A stretch of DNA of 64,000 bases, taken from the NCBI RefSeq assembly GCF_024508315.1, contig NZ_CP101987.1, positions 3,782,001 through 3,846,000 on the forward strand, read 5' to 3'. Shown here piece by piece: positions 45,762 to 54,290 of this stretch. A model generated the notes under the pieces. It worked only from the letters and a program-made list of their open reading frames with translations. It had not been told where the DNA came from and searched no databases. A program made the translations under genes and the position numbers. Within the stretch, counting starts at the first letter, position 1. The number at the start of each line of letters is the position of its first letter. The stretch is from Cellulomonas xiejunii (GTDB lineage Bacteria > Actinomycetota > Actinomycetes > Actinomycetales > Cellulomonadaceae).

Positions 45762-46400
45762 TCAGCCGTCGAGTCGCGGCACCGTGAACGTCCACCCGTC
45801 CGCCCGCAGGCGCGGGATCACGCGCCGGACGGCCTCGACCGTCGCACTGCGGTCGCCGCCGCCGTCGTGCAGCAGGACGACGCCACCGGGCTCGATGCCA
45901 CCGAGCCGCTCGACGAGCACGTCGGCGGGCGGCGCCGGGTCCCAGTCCTCGACGGCGAGCTGCCAGTCGAGCGTGCGCATGCCCAGCTCGGCGGCGACGA
46001 CGATCGCGTGCCCGTAGTGCCCGAACGGCGCGCGGAAGAACGGGACGGGCGCGTCGGGGACGACCGCGTGGATCGCGTCGAGCGTGCGCTGCAGGTCGGC
46101 GCGGACGGCGTCGGGCGGCAGCTCGCCGAGGTCGTCGTGGCGCCACGAGTGGTTGGCCAGCACGTGCCCGTCGTCGACGATGCGCCGCACGAGGTCCGGG
46201 TGCGCCTGCACCTGCACGCCGACCAGGCAGAACACCGCCGGCACCTGCTCGCGCGCGAGCAGGTCGAGCAGGTCGACCGTGTCCGGCGGGTTGGGACCGT
46301 CGTCGAAGGTGAGCGCCACGGTCGGCGCCACGGGGTCGGTGGGGGCGTACCGGATGACGTCGCCGAGGCCGGGAGAGTCCACGGCTTCATCCTTCCCCAC
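45762..46400 (-). CDS. Polysaccharide deacetylase (CE4/NodB domain)
   Basis: The 212-residue deacetylase domain has all NodB motifs: TFDDGPN (metal Asp), NHSWRHDD (two metal His), RAPFGHYG, DWDPAPP and VVLLHDGGG. Enzymes of this type remove N-acetyl groups from peptidoglycan, chitin or similar. No signal peptide is visible, so either it acts inside the cell, it leaves by another route, or the true start is elsewhere. GTG at 46400 is the start assumed. It stands alone between the tct and sucrose operons. Confidence 0.85.
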   Translation of the reverse strand: MGKDEAVDSPGLGDVIRYAPTDPVAPTVALTFDDGPNPPDTVDLLDLLAREQVPAVFCLVGVQVQAHPDLVRRIVDDGHVLANHSWRHDDLGELPPDAVRADLQRTLDAIHAVVPDAPVPFFRAPFGHYGHAIVVAAELGMRTLDWQLAVEDWDPAPPADVLVERLGGIEPGGVVLLHDGGGDRSATVEAVRRVIPRLRADGWTFTVPRLDG

Positions 46401-46549
46401 CGCGCGACCCCGCAGTGCCCGCCGACGCGGGTGTCCGGCAGGTGGGCACGCGCGCCCGCGACCCCGGGCGCAGGGACGTCATGCATGCCATCAGCGACGC
46501 CAGCCCGGTCTCGCGACCGGCGCGTCCCGGTGGGTGGGACTGCTGAGGG

Positions 46550-48028
46550 TCAGGCCGTCAGGTAACCGTCCGTCAGCACGACCCGCTCGCCGTCGTCGCC
46601 CGTCGCGCGGACCTCGAACGAGCCGTCGGCCACGTCGAAGGTGAGGGTCGCGCGCGCGTCGCCCGCGGACCGCACGAACGTGCCGCGCGTGCCGTCGAGG
46701 TCCCACTCGAAGTCGCCGTCGAACGCCGGGTGCGACGAGCGCAGGCGCAGCCCGGCGAGCTGCCCGCGGACGGCCGGGTGCACCAGCGCCGCCTCGATCT
46801 CGTCGGCCGTGTAGTGGTGCCGGTTGACGTCGCGCCCGACGCCGGTGGCCGCGAGCAGGTCCATGTCGTTGGACCCGGCAAGCAGGCCCACGTAGTAGAC
46901 CTGCGGGATTCCCGGCACGAACAGCTGCAGCAGCCGGGCCAGCACGTAGCGCCGGTCGTCGCGCGCCAGTGCGTCGTAGAACGTGCAGTTGACCTGGTAG
47001 AGGTCGAGGTTCGACGCGGCCGCACCGGTCGCCTGGCGCGACGTGCCGCCGGAGTTGTCGTGGATCCGCTCGACGAGCGCGTCGATCTTCTCCGGTGCCA
47101 GCAGGCCCGGCTCGCCCGGACGCAGGTCGGACGGGCCGACGTCGACGATCCCGATGCCGTCGTGCGTGTCGAGCACGGTGACCGCGTTGGCGGGCCGGAT
47201 CGCCAGCCACCCGGCCAGCGGCTCCAGGTCGCCCGCGGTCAGCGCGTGCAGGACCAGCGGCGGCAGCGCGAAGTCGTAGACCAGGTCGACCTTGCGGGCG
47301 ATCTCGATCTGCTGCGTGTGGTGCCCGTGCACCTCGACGAGCACCTCGACGCCCCGCGCCCGCGCCTGCTCGACGATGCGCTCGGTGTACTCGTCGGTCG
47401 CGGGCGTCATGAAGCAGTCGGTGCCCGCCTCCTTACCGGTGTACCCGACGGCGTCCAGCCGCAGCATCGTCACGCCGCCCGCCGTGAGCGCGTCGACGAC
47501 CGAGGTCAGGTACTCCCACGCCTGCGGGGTGCGCAGGTCGATGTCGACCTGGTCGGGCGTGAACGTCGTCCACACCAGGCGCCGCTGCCCACCGAGCGTC
47601 ATGACCGTGAACGGCAGGCCGGGGCGCGGGCGGTAGATGCGGGCGAGGTCGTCCTCGGACGCGCCGTCCGGGAAGACCGACCCGAGGGTGAGGAACATCG
47701 GTGCGTGCGGGGACGCGTCACCACGCTCGCGCACGTCCTGGAACCGCGCGGACTGCGCCGACACGTGGTTGACGATCACGTCGGCCATGACGTCGCGGCC
47801 CTGCGACAGCGCCCGCACGTCCTGCCACGTGCCCAGACGCGGGTCGACCTGCGTGTGGTCGCGCGGGTCGAAGCCCGCATCGACGCCGTCGAACGGCGTG
47901 TAGAAGGGCAGCACGTGCACGCCGTCGAAGGCACCTGCGAGCGGCCCGTCGAGCAGTGCCCGCAGGCCGGGAAGGTCCCCGGCGAGGCGGTCGGCGTAGG
48001 TGATCAGCTGGGGGCCACGGTGGGTCAC
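46550..48028 (-). CDS. Sucrose phosphorylase (GH13_18)
   Basis: The 492-residue enzyme starts RGPQLITYADRLAGDLPGLR and has VHVLPFYTPFDGVDAGFDP, DVMADVIVNHVSAQS, MLRLDAVGY (nucleophile Asp), VEVHGHH (acid/base Glu) and VLDTHDGIGIVDV. These are the GH13 subfamily 18 motifs. Sucrose phosphorylases convert sucrose and phosphate to alpha-glucose-1-phosphate and fructose; glucosylglycerate or sucrose-6'-phosphate phosphorylases are close alternatives. GTG at 48028 is preferred. The upstream transporter genes on the same strand support sucrose uptake. Confidence 0.88.
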   Translation of the reverse strand: MTHRGPQLITYADRLAGDLPGLRALLDGPLAGAFDGVHVLPFYTPFDGVDAGFDPRDHTQVDPRLGTWQDVRALSQGRDVMADVIVNHVSAQSARFQDVRERGDASPHAPMFLTLGSVFPDGASEDDLARIYRPRPGLPFTVMTLGGQRRLVWTTFTPDQVDIDLRTPQAWEYLTSVVDALTAGGVTMLRLDAVGYTGKEAGTDCFMTPATDEYTERIVEQARARGVEVLVEVHGHHTQQIEIARKVDLVYDFALPPLVLHALTAGDLEPLAGWLAIRPANAVTVLDTHDGIGIVDVGPSDLRPGEPGLLAPEKIDALVERIHDNSGGTSRQATGAAASNLDLYQVNCTFYDALARDDRRYVLARLLQLFVPGIPQVYYVGLLAGSNDMDLLAATGVGRDVNRHHYTADEIEAALVHPAVRGQLAGLRLRSSHPAFDGDFEWDLDGTRGTFVRSAGDARATLTFDVADGSFEVRATGDDGERVVLTDGYLTA

Positions 48029-48132
48029 GGTGAGGCTCCGTCGTCGGTGCGGTCGCGCGGGCCGGCAGGTGCCGGGCCGGGAGGTGGAGGCCGCGCCGCC
48101 CTCGGCAGGGGCAGCAGGGGGCGACGCGGCGG

Positions 48133-49119
48133 TCAGGGGCCGGCGGACGTCATGTCCGGTGCCGGGGTGAGGCGGTCGAGCAGCCGGGCGAGCCAGCGTG
48201 CGCGGGCGTGGCGGGCGTCGCGCGACACCGGCGCGTCGGGCACGAGCCCGTCGAACCCGTGGCAGCCGCCGGGCCACACGTGCAGCTCGGCGTCGCCGCC
48301 GTCCGTCCAGATGCGCGCGGCGTACTGCACGCACTCGTCGCGGAACGTCTCCGCGGAGCCGACGTCGACGTACGCCGGCGGCAGCCCGCCCAGCGACGTG
48401 GCCCGTGCGGCCGACGCGTACGGCGGCGTGGCCGGGCCGCCGGCCGCCTCGCCGAGGTACGCGGCCCAGGCCGTCGCGTTCGCCGTGCGGTCCCACGTGC
48501 CGACGCCGGCCATCTGGTGTCCCGACGCGCTGTCGTTGCGGTCGTCGAGCATCGGGCACACGAGCAGCTGTCCCGCCGGCGCCGGGCCGCCGCGGTCGCG
48601 CGCCAGCAGCGCGAGCGCCGCCGCGAGCCCGCCGCCGGCGCTGATGCCGGTCACGACGACGCGCTCGGCGTCGAGGCCCAGGGCCGCGGCGTGGTCCGTG
48701 AGCCACACGAGCGCCGCGTACGCGTCCTCGACCGCCGCGGGGTACGGGTGCTCCGGGGCGAGCCGGTAGTCGACCGACGCGACGGCCCAGCCAGGTCCCG
48801 CCTGCGCGGCGGCCGCGACGTCGTCGGACACCGTCCCCGCGATGAGCCCGCCGCCGTGCAGGTGCAACAGGACGGGCACCGCGCCCTCGACGTCGGGGCG
48901 CAGCAGAGCGACGCGCACGTCGCCGTCCGGGCCCGGGGCGGCGTGCCACGTGAGCGTCCGGCGGGCACCGGCGGCGACGTCCTCGAGGACGGGCGGAACG
49001 GCCCGCGCCCGCAGCCCGGCGATCTGGTCCGGTGCGAGCGTCGTCACGACGTCGTCCGGCCGTGCCGCCAGGGCTGCGCCGACCGCCGCGTCGAACGGCG
49101 GGTGGGTGGGCGGCGTCAT
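48133..49119 (-). CDS. Alpha/beta-hydrolase-3 (HSL-family esterase)
   Basis: The 328-residue hydrolase has LHLHGGGLIAGT (the HGGG oxyanion hole of the hormone-sensitive-lipase family), GISAGGGLAAAL with the nucleophile Ser, DVGSAETFRDE with the likely acid, and CHGFD with the catalytic His. It should hydrolyse short-chain esters. Its ATG overlaps the stop of the sugar permease gene (ATGA). It may therefore deacylate imported acylated sugars, which is inference. A 104-bp gap separates it from the phosphorylase gene. Confidence 0.85.
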   Translation of the reverse strand: MTPPTHPPFDAAVGAALAARPDDVVTTLAPDQIAGLRARAVPPVLEDVAAGARRTLTWHAAPGPDGDVRVALLRPDVEGAVPVLLHLHGGGLIAGTVSDDVAAAAQAGPGWAVASVDYRLAPEHPYPAAVEDAYAALVWLTDHAAALGLDAERVVVTGISAGGGLAAALALLARDRGGPAPAGQLLVCPMLDDRNDSASGHQMAGVGTWDRTANATAWAAYLGEAAGGPATPPYASAARATSLGGLPPAYVDVGSAETFRDECVQYAARIWTDGGDAELHVWPGGCHGFDGLVPDAPVSRDARHARARWLARLLDRLTPAPDMTSAGP

Positions 49120-49940
49120 CCCTTCAGTGCCCCCTGCATGAGCGCCGAGACGAACTGCCGCTGGAACGCGAGGAACACCAGGAGCGTCGGCGTGAGGATC
49201 AGCAGCGAGCCCGCGCACAGCAGCGGGATGTCGGTGCCCCACTGCCCCTGGAACGCGCCGAGCGCGCCGGCCATCGTGCGGTTCTTCGGGTCGTCCACCA
49301 GCACGACCGCGAGCAGGAACTGGTTCCACGTCCACAGGAACATGAGGATGCCGAGCGACGACAGCGCGGGCCGCGACAGCGGCACGTGCACGCGCGTGAA
49401 CAGCTTCCACGTGCTCGCGCCGTCGATGCGGGCGGCCTCCGAGAGGTCCGGCGGCATCGTGACGAAGTGCGCGCGCATCCACATGACGGCGAACGGCATG
49501 TACAGGCCCAGCAGCGGCAGGATGATCGCCCACCGGGTGTTGAGCAGCTGCATGTCCCGCATCTGGTAGTACAGCGGGACGATGATCGCCTGGAACGGCA
49601 GCGTCAGACCGAGCACGAACGTCAGGAAGATCCACCGGTGGCCCGGCGGGCGCAGGTGTCCCAGCGAGAACCCGGCGAGCGTCGCGATGAGCAGCGCTGC
49701 GGGCACGACGCCGAGCTCGATGAGGAAGCTCGACCACAGCAGCGCCCACATGTCGGCGGCCTGGAAGGCGTCGACGAAGTTGGACCAGTACGGGGTCTCG
49801 GGCCACGACATGCCCGACGGGTACGTCCCGGGCTTGTGCAGCGCGGTGACGAACAGGCTGATGAAGGGGACGACCGTCACGGCCATCAGCAGGATCAGCA
49901 GGGCGCGGCCCAGCCACGCCTCACGGCGGGAGACGATCAT
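49116..49940 (-). CDS. Sugar ABC transporter permease, MalG type
   Basis: The 274-residue permease has six membrane segments and the EAA loop SEAARIDGASTWKLFTRVHVP, which contacts the ATPase. It ends in QGALKG, a common MalG-family tail. With its partner it imports a di- or oligosaccharide. ATG at 49940 shares a base with the stop of the partner permease gene (TGATG). No ATPase gene is in the operon, so a shared MsmK/MalK-type ATPase encoded elsewhere is expected. Confidence 0.92.
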   Translation of the reverse strand: MIVSRREAWLGRALLILLMAVTVVPFISLFVTALHKPGTYPSGMSWPETPYWSNFVDAFQAADMWALLWSSFLIELGVVPAALLIATLAGFSLGHLRPPGHRWIFLTFVLGLTLPFQAIIVPLYYQMRDMQLLNTRWAIILPLLGLYMPFAVMWMRAHFVTMPPDLSEAARIDGASTWKLFTRVHVPLSRPALSSLGILMFLWTWNQFLLAVVLVDDPKNRTMAGALGAFQGQWGTDIPLLCAGSLLILTPTLLVFLAFQRQFVSALMQGALKG

Positions 49941-50905
49941 CAGTCCTCCTCCTTCGTCAGACGCTGGATCGGCAGCACGACGGCCAGCACGAGCGCCATG
50001 AAGACCACGGCCAGCGCCGAGGCCTGACCGACCTCGCGGGAGAAGAACCCGAGGTAGTAGATCTCCAGGCCGGGGACGAGCGTCGAGTTGGCGGGCCCGC
50101 CCTGCGTGGAGATGTAGACGATGTCGAACGCGGCGAGCGCCGCGATGACGGTCACGGTGACGCACACGCCGATCTCCTGGCGCACGCTCGGCAGCGTGAT
50201 CGCGAAGAACTCGCGGATCGCACCGGCACCGTCGATGCGCGCGGCCTCGAACAGGGCCGGGTCGATCTTCGTCATGCCGGACAGCAGCAGCAGCAGGCAC
50301 AGGCCCAGGGCGACCCAGGCACCGATGACGCCGACGGCACCGAGCGCGGTGCTGGTGTCACCCAGCCAGGCGCGCGTGATCGAGCCCAGGCCGACGGCGC
50401 GCATCAGCTCGTTGACCACGCCGTCCGTGGCGAGCATCCACGTCCACATGATGCCCGCCGCGACGAGCGGGATGACCTGCGGCAGGAAGAGCACGGTGCG
50501 GGAGACCATCGCGAGCCGGCTCGCCGCGAACTTGCGGATCGTGGCCGCGGTGAGCAGGCCGAGGATCACCGGGACGAAGCTGAAGTAGATGATCAGCTCG
50601 AGGGCGTTGACGATCGACGCGAGCAGCTCGGGCTTCTCGACCAGGCGGGTGTAGTTCTCCGCCCCGACGAAGGTCGAGGCGCCGACGCCGTTCCAGTCGT
50701 AGAAGGAGTACTGCACCGTCAGGACCAGCGGGCGCAGCACGAAGAGCACGTAGAAGAAGGCGGCCGGGACCACGAGGCCGAGTGCGGCCCAGCCCCGGCG
50801 CAGGCGCCGCGCCTTGAGGGCGCGGCGCCTGGCCTCGAGGCTGGTCGACGCAGTCGCGACGACCTCGCGGCGACCGGGTGCAGCGGTCGTCCGCGTCTCG
50901 TTCAT
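49940..50905 (-). CDS. Sugar ABC transporter permease, MalF type
   Basis: The 321-residue permease has an N-terminal cytoplasmic tail of about 35 residues, six membrane segments and the EAA loop FEAARIDGAGAIREFFAITLP. It forms the other half of the channel with the MalG-type protein. GSTFVGAENY-like residues follow the first segment, as in CUT1 permeases. Its ATG overlaps the binding-protein stop (TGATG), so the three transport genes are coupled. Confidence 0.92.
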   Translation of the reverse strand: MNETRTTAAPGRREVVATASTSLEARRRALKARRLRRGWAALGLVVPAAFFYVLFVLRPLVLTVQYSFYDWNGVGASTFVGAENYTRLVEKPELLASIVNALELIIYFSFVPVILGLLTAATIRKFAASRLAMVSRTVLFLPQVIPLVAAGIMWTWMLATDGVVNELMRAVGLGSITRAWLGDTSTALGAVGVIGAWVALGLCLLLLLSGMTKIDPALFEAARIDGAGAIREFFAITLPSVRQEIGVCVTVTVIAALAAFDIVYISTQGGPANSTLVPGLEIYYLGFFSREVGQASALAVVFMALVLAVVLPIQRLTKEED

Positions 50906-52275
50906 CAGCCGTTGACGTCGTTCTCGTAGTCGGCCTGGACGGCGGTGAGGAGACCCTCGGCCGTCTGCTCGCCGGCAACGAGCTTCTGCAGGTTCGGCGT
51001 CCAGCTCTTGGCGTAGATCGCGCCGGTCGCGTTGGCGATGAACTCCATCGCGCCGTTGTCCTCGGCGATGGTGGCGCCGGCGGACAGGGTCTGGCCGGTC
51101 ACGGAGTCGGCGTCGACCTCAGGCATGAAGGCGTCGGCCGGGCCCATGGGGTGCGAGCCACCGATCTCGACGGCGAGCGTGCGGGCGTCGTCGTTCGTGG
51201 CGATCCAGTCGAAGAAGAACGCGGCGCACTCCGGGTTCGCAGCCTTGGACGAGATGCCGAACGTCAGCGGGGCCGACATGGCGCCGACCTTGCCACCCTC
51301 CTCGAGCGGGGGCATGAGGAAGAAGCCGACCTTGCCCGCCATCTGGGTGTCGAGGTTGCCCGACTCCCAGTCGCCGTTGAAGGTGAACAGGCTCTTGCCC
51401 TCGATGAACTGGCCCATCATCTGCGAGTAGTCGAGCGAGTTGATGTCGTCGGCGAAGTAGCCGGCGTCGATCCACTTCTTGAGGTGCTCGGCCGCCTTGA
51501 TGTTGCTCTCGGTGTCGATGCGCGCGCCCGGCTTCTGGAAGGTCCAGTCGTTGATCGGGTCGACCGAGCCGTAGGACGCCATGAGGAGCTGCAGCGGGAA
51601 CGCCAGGCCACCGGTGGCGCCACCGTTGAACTGGTTGGACGGGGTGATGCCGGCGTCCTTGGCCTTCTGCATCCACTCGTCGAGCTCGGCGAGCGTCTTG
51701 GGCGCCTCGGTCATGCCGATCTGGGCGGCGAGCTCGGTGTTGTAGAAGACACCGGTCATCGAGTAGTTCTTGCCCATGGCGTACAGGGGGCCGTTGCCAC
51801 GGCGGCCCTCCTCGTCGACCCGCATCTGCGCGAGCTGCGAGGCGGGCCACTCGTCCCAGCCGAAGTGCGCCGCGGCCTCGTCGAGGTTGTAGAGCAGGCC
51901 GTCGCCGACGAGGTCGGACATCTGCGGCAGGCGCATGAGGTCCGGCGGGTTGTCGGCCAGGACGCGGGGGGCGTTCTGCGTGATGACGGCGAACTGGTCC
52001 TCGCGGACGTCGAACGTGACGTTCGGGTACTGCTTCTCGAACTCCTCGAACAGCGCCGCGGAGAGCGGGAAGCCGGTCTCCAGGTACGCGTCGATCGTGA
52101 CGTCGTCCTCGCCGCAGGTCCAGTCACCTGCGGCGGTGGGGGCGGCGGCGTCCGGGGTCGCGTCGTCGTCCGTGGTGCTGCCGGGGGCGCTGCAGGCCGT
52201 GAGGGCGAGGATGCTCGCCAGGAAAACGGACGAGGCCGCCGCTACGTTGCGGGACCTTCCAGTCGATCGAGACAC
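50905..52275 (-). CDS. Sugar-binding lipoprotein of a CUT1 ABC transporter
   Basis: The 456-residue extracellular binding protein has a signal ending LALTAC (lipid-anchored Cys) and a mature MalE-type fold, with FEEFEKQYPNVTFDV near its start and GKSLFTFNGDWESGNL in the middle. It delivers the sugar to the two permeases. GTG at 52275 is chosen because GAAGGAGA lies just upstream; the longer frame would include the operator. It is the first gene of the operon, preceded by a LacI-type palindrome and divergent from the lacI-family gene. Confidence 0.9.
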   Translation of the reverse strand: MSRSTGRSRNVAAASSVFLASILALTACSAPGSTTDDDATPDAAAPTAAGDWTCGEDDVTIDAYLETGFPLSAALFEEFEKQYPNVTFDVREDQFAVITQNAPRVLADNPPDLMRLPQMSDLVGDGLLYNLDEAAAHFGWDEWPASQLAQMRVDEEGRRGNGPLYAMGKNYSMTGVFYNTELAAQIGMTEAPKTLAELDEWMQKAKDAGITPSNQFNGGATGGLAFPLQLLMASYGSVDPINDWTFQKPGARIDTESNIKAAEHLKKWIDAGYFADDINSLDYSQMMGQFIEGKSLFTFNGDWESGNLDTQMAGKVGFFLMPPLEEGGKVGAMSAPLTFGISSKAANPECAAFFFDWIATNDDARTLAVEIGGSHPMGPADAFMPEVDADSVTGQTLSAGATIAEDNGAMEFIANATGAIYAKSWTPNLQKLVAGEQTAEGLLTAVQADYENDVNG

Positions 52276-52322
52276 CAGTGTCTCCTTCTCGTCGATCCGG
52301 GGCCCGGGGGGCTCGGGCCCGT

Positions 52323-52340
52323 TGCTAAATCGTCTTAGCA
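52323..52340. promoter_or_regulatory. LacI-family operator
   Basis: TGCTAAATCGTCTTAGCA is an 18-bp palindrome with outer arms TGCTAA/TTAGCA and a central CG, as LacI/GalR regulators prefer. It is unusually AT-rich for this genome. It lies 48 bp upstream of the binding-protein start, in the gap shared with the divergent regulator gene. Confidence 0.75.
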
Positions 52341-52507
52341 CCGTCATGCTCGCCACTGGCAACCCCGAATGTCAAGGCAGGTCAGGTCACGAAAACGTGA
52401 CGACGCGATAACGACGGAGGACGACTCGGACAGATGTCCAGGAACGGCCCGGCGGGTACACGCCCGCTGGCCGGACGCCCCTAGGATGCGCAACGACGGA
52501 AGGACCG

Positions 52508-53548
52508 ATGGTGACCCGACGTGTGACGCTCGCTGACGTGGCCCGCGCCGCCGGGGTCTCGTCGACGACCGCCTCGCTGGTGCTGTCCGGCCGCGGCTCC
52601 GAGCTGCGGATTTCGCAGGCCGTGCAGGAGCGCGTCCGTGACGCGTCGGCCGAGCTGGGGTACCGGCCCAACATCGTGTCCGTCGGGCTGCGCAAGGGCA
52701 CCACGCGCACCCTCGGCCTCGTGTCCGACACGGTCGCGACGGGCCAGATGGCCGGTGACATGGTCAAGGGCGCCATCGAGACCGCGCGCGACCACGGCTT
52801 CATGCTCTTCATCGGCGAGACCGAGGGGGACCCCGACATCGAGAGGACCCTCATCGACGCCATGCAGGACCGGCGCGTCGACGGGATCATGCTCACCTCG
52901 ATGTTCACCCGCACGCGCGAGGTGCCCCCCGCCCTCGAGCGCGTCCCCACCGTGCTGCTCAACACGCTGCCCGCGGGTCCCACACGCGCACCCGCCGTGG
53001 TGCCCGACGAGGTCGAGGCCGGACGCGCCGCCGCCCGCCTGCTGCTCGACGCGGGCCACCGCGACATCCACCTCGTCGGCGCGGGCCCCGATGCCGGCGA
53101 CGTGCCGCCCGACACGGTCGCGGGCGTCGAGCGCCTCGCCGGCATCCGCGAGGTGCTGCACGCGGCGGGCCTCGAGCCCGCGTCGAGCCACCTGTGCGAC
53201 GACTGGACGCCGCCGCAGGGCTGGGCCGCGACCCACGACCTGCTCGCGCACCACCCGCGGCCGCGCGCGGTCATCTGCTTCAACGACCGCCTCGCGTTCG
53301 GCACGTACCAGGCCCTGCAGGAGAGCGGCCTGCGCATCCCGGACGACGTGTCGGTCGTGTCCTTCGACAACTACCCGATGGCCGACTGGCTGCGACCGGG
53401 CGTCTCGTCGTTCGCGATCCCGCACGAGCAGCTCGGCCGACGCGCCGTCGAGCTGCTGCTGGCGGAGATCGCGGGTGCCGGCGACGGGCCCGCCGTGCAC
53501 CGCCTTCCCCTTCCGCTGCACACCCGAGGGTCGGTCGCGCCGGTCTGA
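52508..53548 (+). CDS. LacI-family transcriptional regulator
   Basis: The 346-residue repressor has an N-terminal HTH (VTLADVARAAGVSSTTASLVLSG in two blocks), a hinge helix and a periplasmic-binding-protein-like sensor domain (TLGLVSDTVA, AVICFNDRLAFG, VSVVSFDNYP). It should repress the divergent sugar operon until its ligand, probably the imported sugar, binds. A -10-like TAGGAT (52482-52487) and GGAAGGA (52498-52504) precede the ATG, which supports this start. Confidence 0.92.
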   Translation: MVTRRVTLADVARAAGVSSTTASLVLSGRGSELRISQAVQERVRDASAELGYRPNIVSVGLRKGTTRTLGLVSDTVATGQMAGDMVKGAIETARDHGFMLFIGETEGDPDIERTLIDAMQDRRVDGIMLTSMFTRTREVPPALERVPTVLLNTLPAGPTRAPAVVPDEVEAGRAAARLLLDAGHRDIHLVGAGPDAGDVPPDTVAGVERLAGIREVLHAAGLEPASSHLCDDWTPPQGWAATHDLLAHHPRPRAVICFNDRLAFGTYQALQESGLRIPDDVSVVSFDNYPMADWLRPGVSSFAIPHEQLGRRAVELLLAEIAGAGDGPAVHRLPLPLHTRGSVAPV

Positions 53549-53578
53549 GGCCGTGCCGCACGGGCCGACGCTGGGGCG

Positions 53579-54244
53579 TCAGGCGACCTGTCGACGTGCC
53601 CGCGCGCGCACGACCCACCACACGACGCCGGCGACGAGCGCGCCGAGCCCCGCGCCCCCGAGCCCGATCACGACGAAGACCCCCAGCACCGTGCCGCCGA
53701 TCGCGCCGAAGAACGGGGCGAACGGCCGGTCCGGGGCCAGCGCCACCCAGGCGCCGTCGACGCCCGCCGGCGGGACGACCATCTGGTACGTGCCGGTCTG
53801 CGGGGCGAGGAACGCGCCGACGGTCCCGGCGCGCAGGTCCCCCATGCCCTCGTTCATGGTCACGCCCGGGGAGTCGTCCGCGCGGATCACCTCACCCGAC
53901 GGAGCCTCGAGCAGGACGTCCTCCTCCAGGCTCGGCGACTCGCCGTCCCGGAGGGAGTCGCGCGGCACGACGAGGTAGACGGCGTAGCGCTCACCGGCGG
54001 TGAGCTCGACGCTCGCCGCCCCCGGCGCGGGCGCCGACGCGAGCACCGCCGCACCGGGCTGCCCGTCGAGCGTCAGCACGTCGGACCGCACCGCGCCGAG
54101 GAAGACCCCGGCGGTGACGACGGCCGCGATCAGCGTCCCGACCAGCAGGACCACACCGGCGCCCGTCAGGACCACCGGCCCCACCAGGGAGGTCTTTCGC
54201 GCCGGCGGCTGCGGGGGGACGGGCTGCTGCCACGGTGCGCTCAC
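53579..54244 (-). CDS. Two-segment membrane protein of unknown function
   Basis: The 221-residue protein has a Pro-rich cytoplasmic start, one membrane segment (about residues 20-48), an outside domain of about 110 residues (AGERYAVYLVVPRD, APQTGTYQMVVPPAG), a second long hydrophobic stretch, and a basic tail. The outside part resembles beta-sandwich bacterial pre-peptidase-like domains in tone, but I cannot name a family. It is convergent with the lacI-type gene. Confidence 0.6.
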   Translation of the reverse strand: MSAPWQQPVPPQPPARKTSLVGPVVLTGAGVVLLVGTLIAAVVTAGVFLGAVRSDVLTLDGQPGAAVLASAPAPGAASVELTAGERYAVYLVVPRDSLRDGESPSLEEDVLLEAPSGEVIRADDSPGVTMNEGMGDLRAGTVGAFLAPQTGTYQMVVPPAGVDGAWVALAPDRPFAPFFGAIGGTVLGVFVVIGLGGAGLGALVAGVVWWVVRARARRQVA

Positions 54245-54290
54245 GACGCCGAACGTACCCCTACCGGGTTCCGTGCGTGGGACCGGCGCG

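Noticed and set aside
46401..46549. A possible small gene between the deacetylase and phosphorylase genes
   Set aside because: Only short frames without a ribosome-binding site or domain are present.
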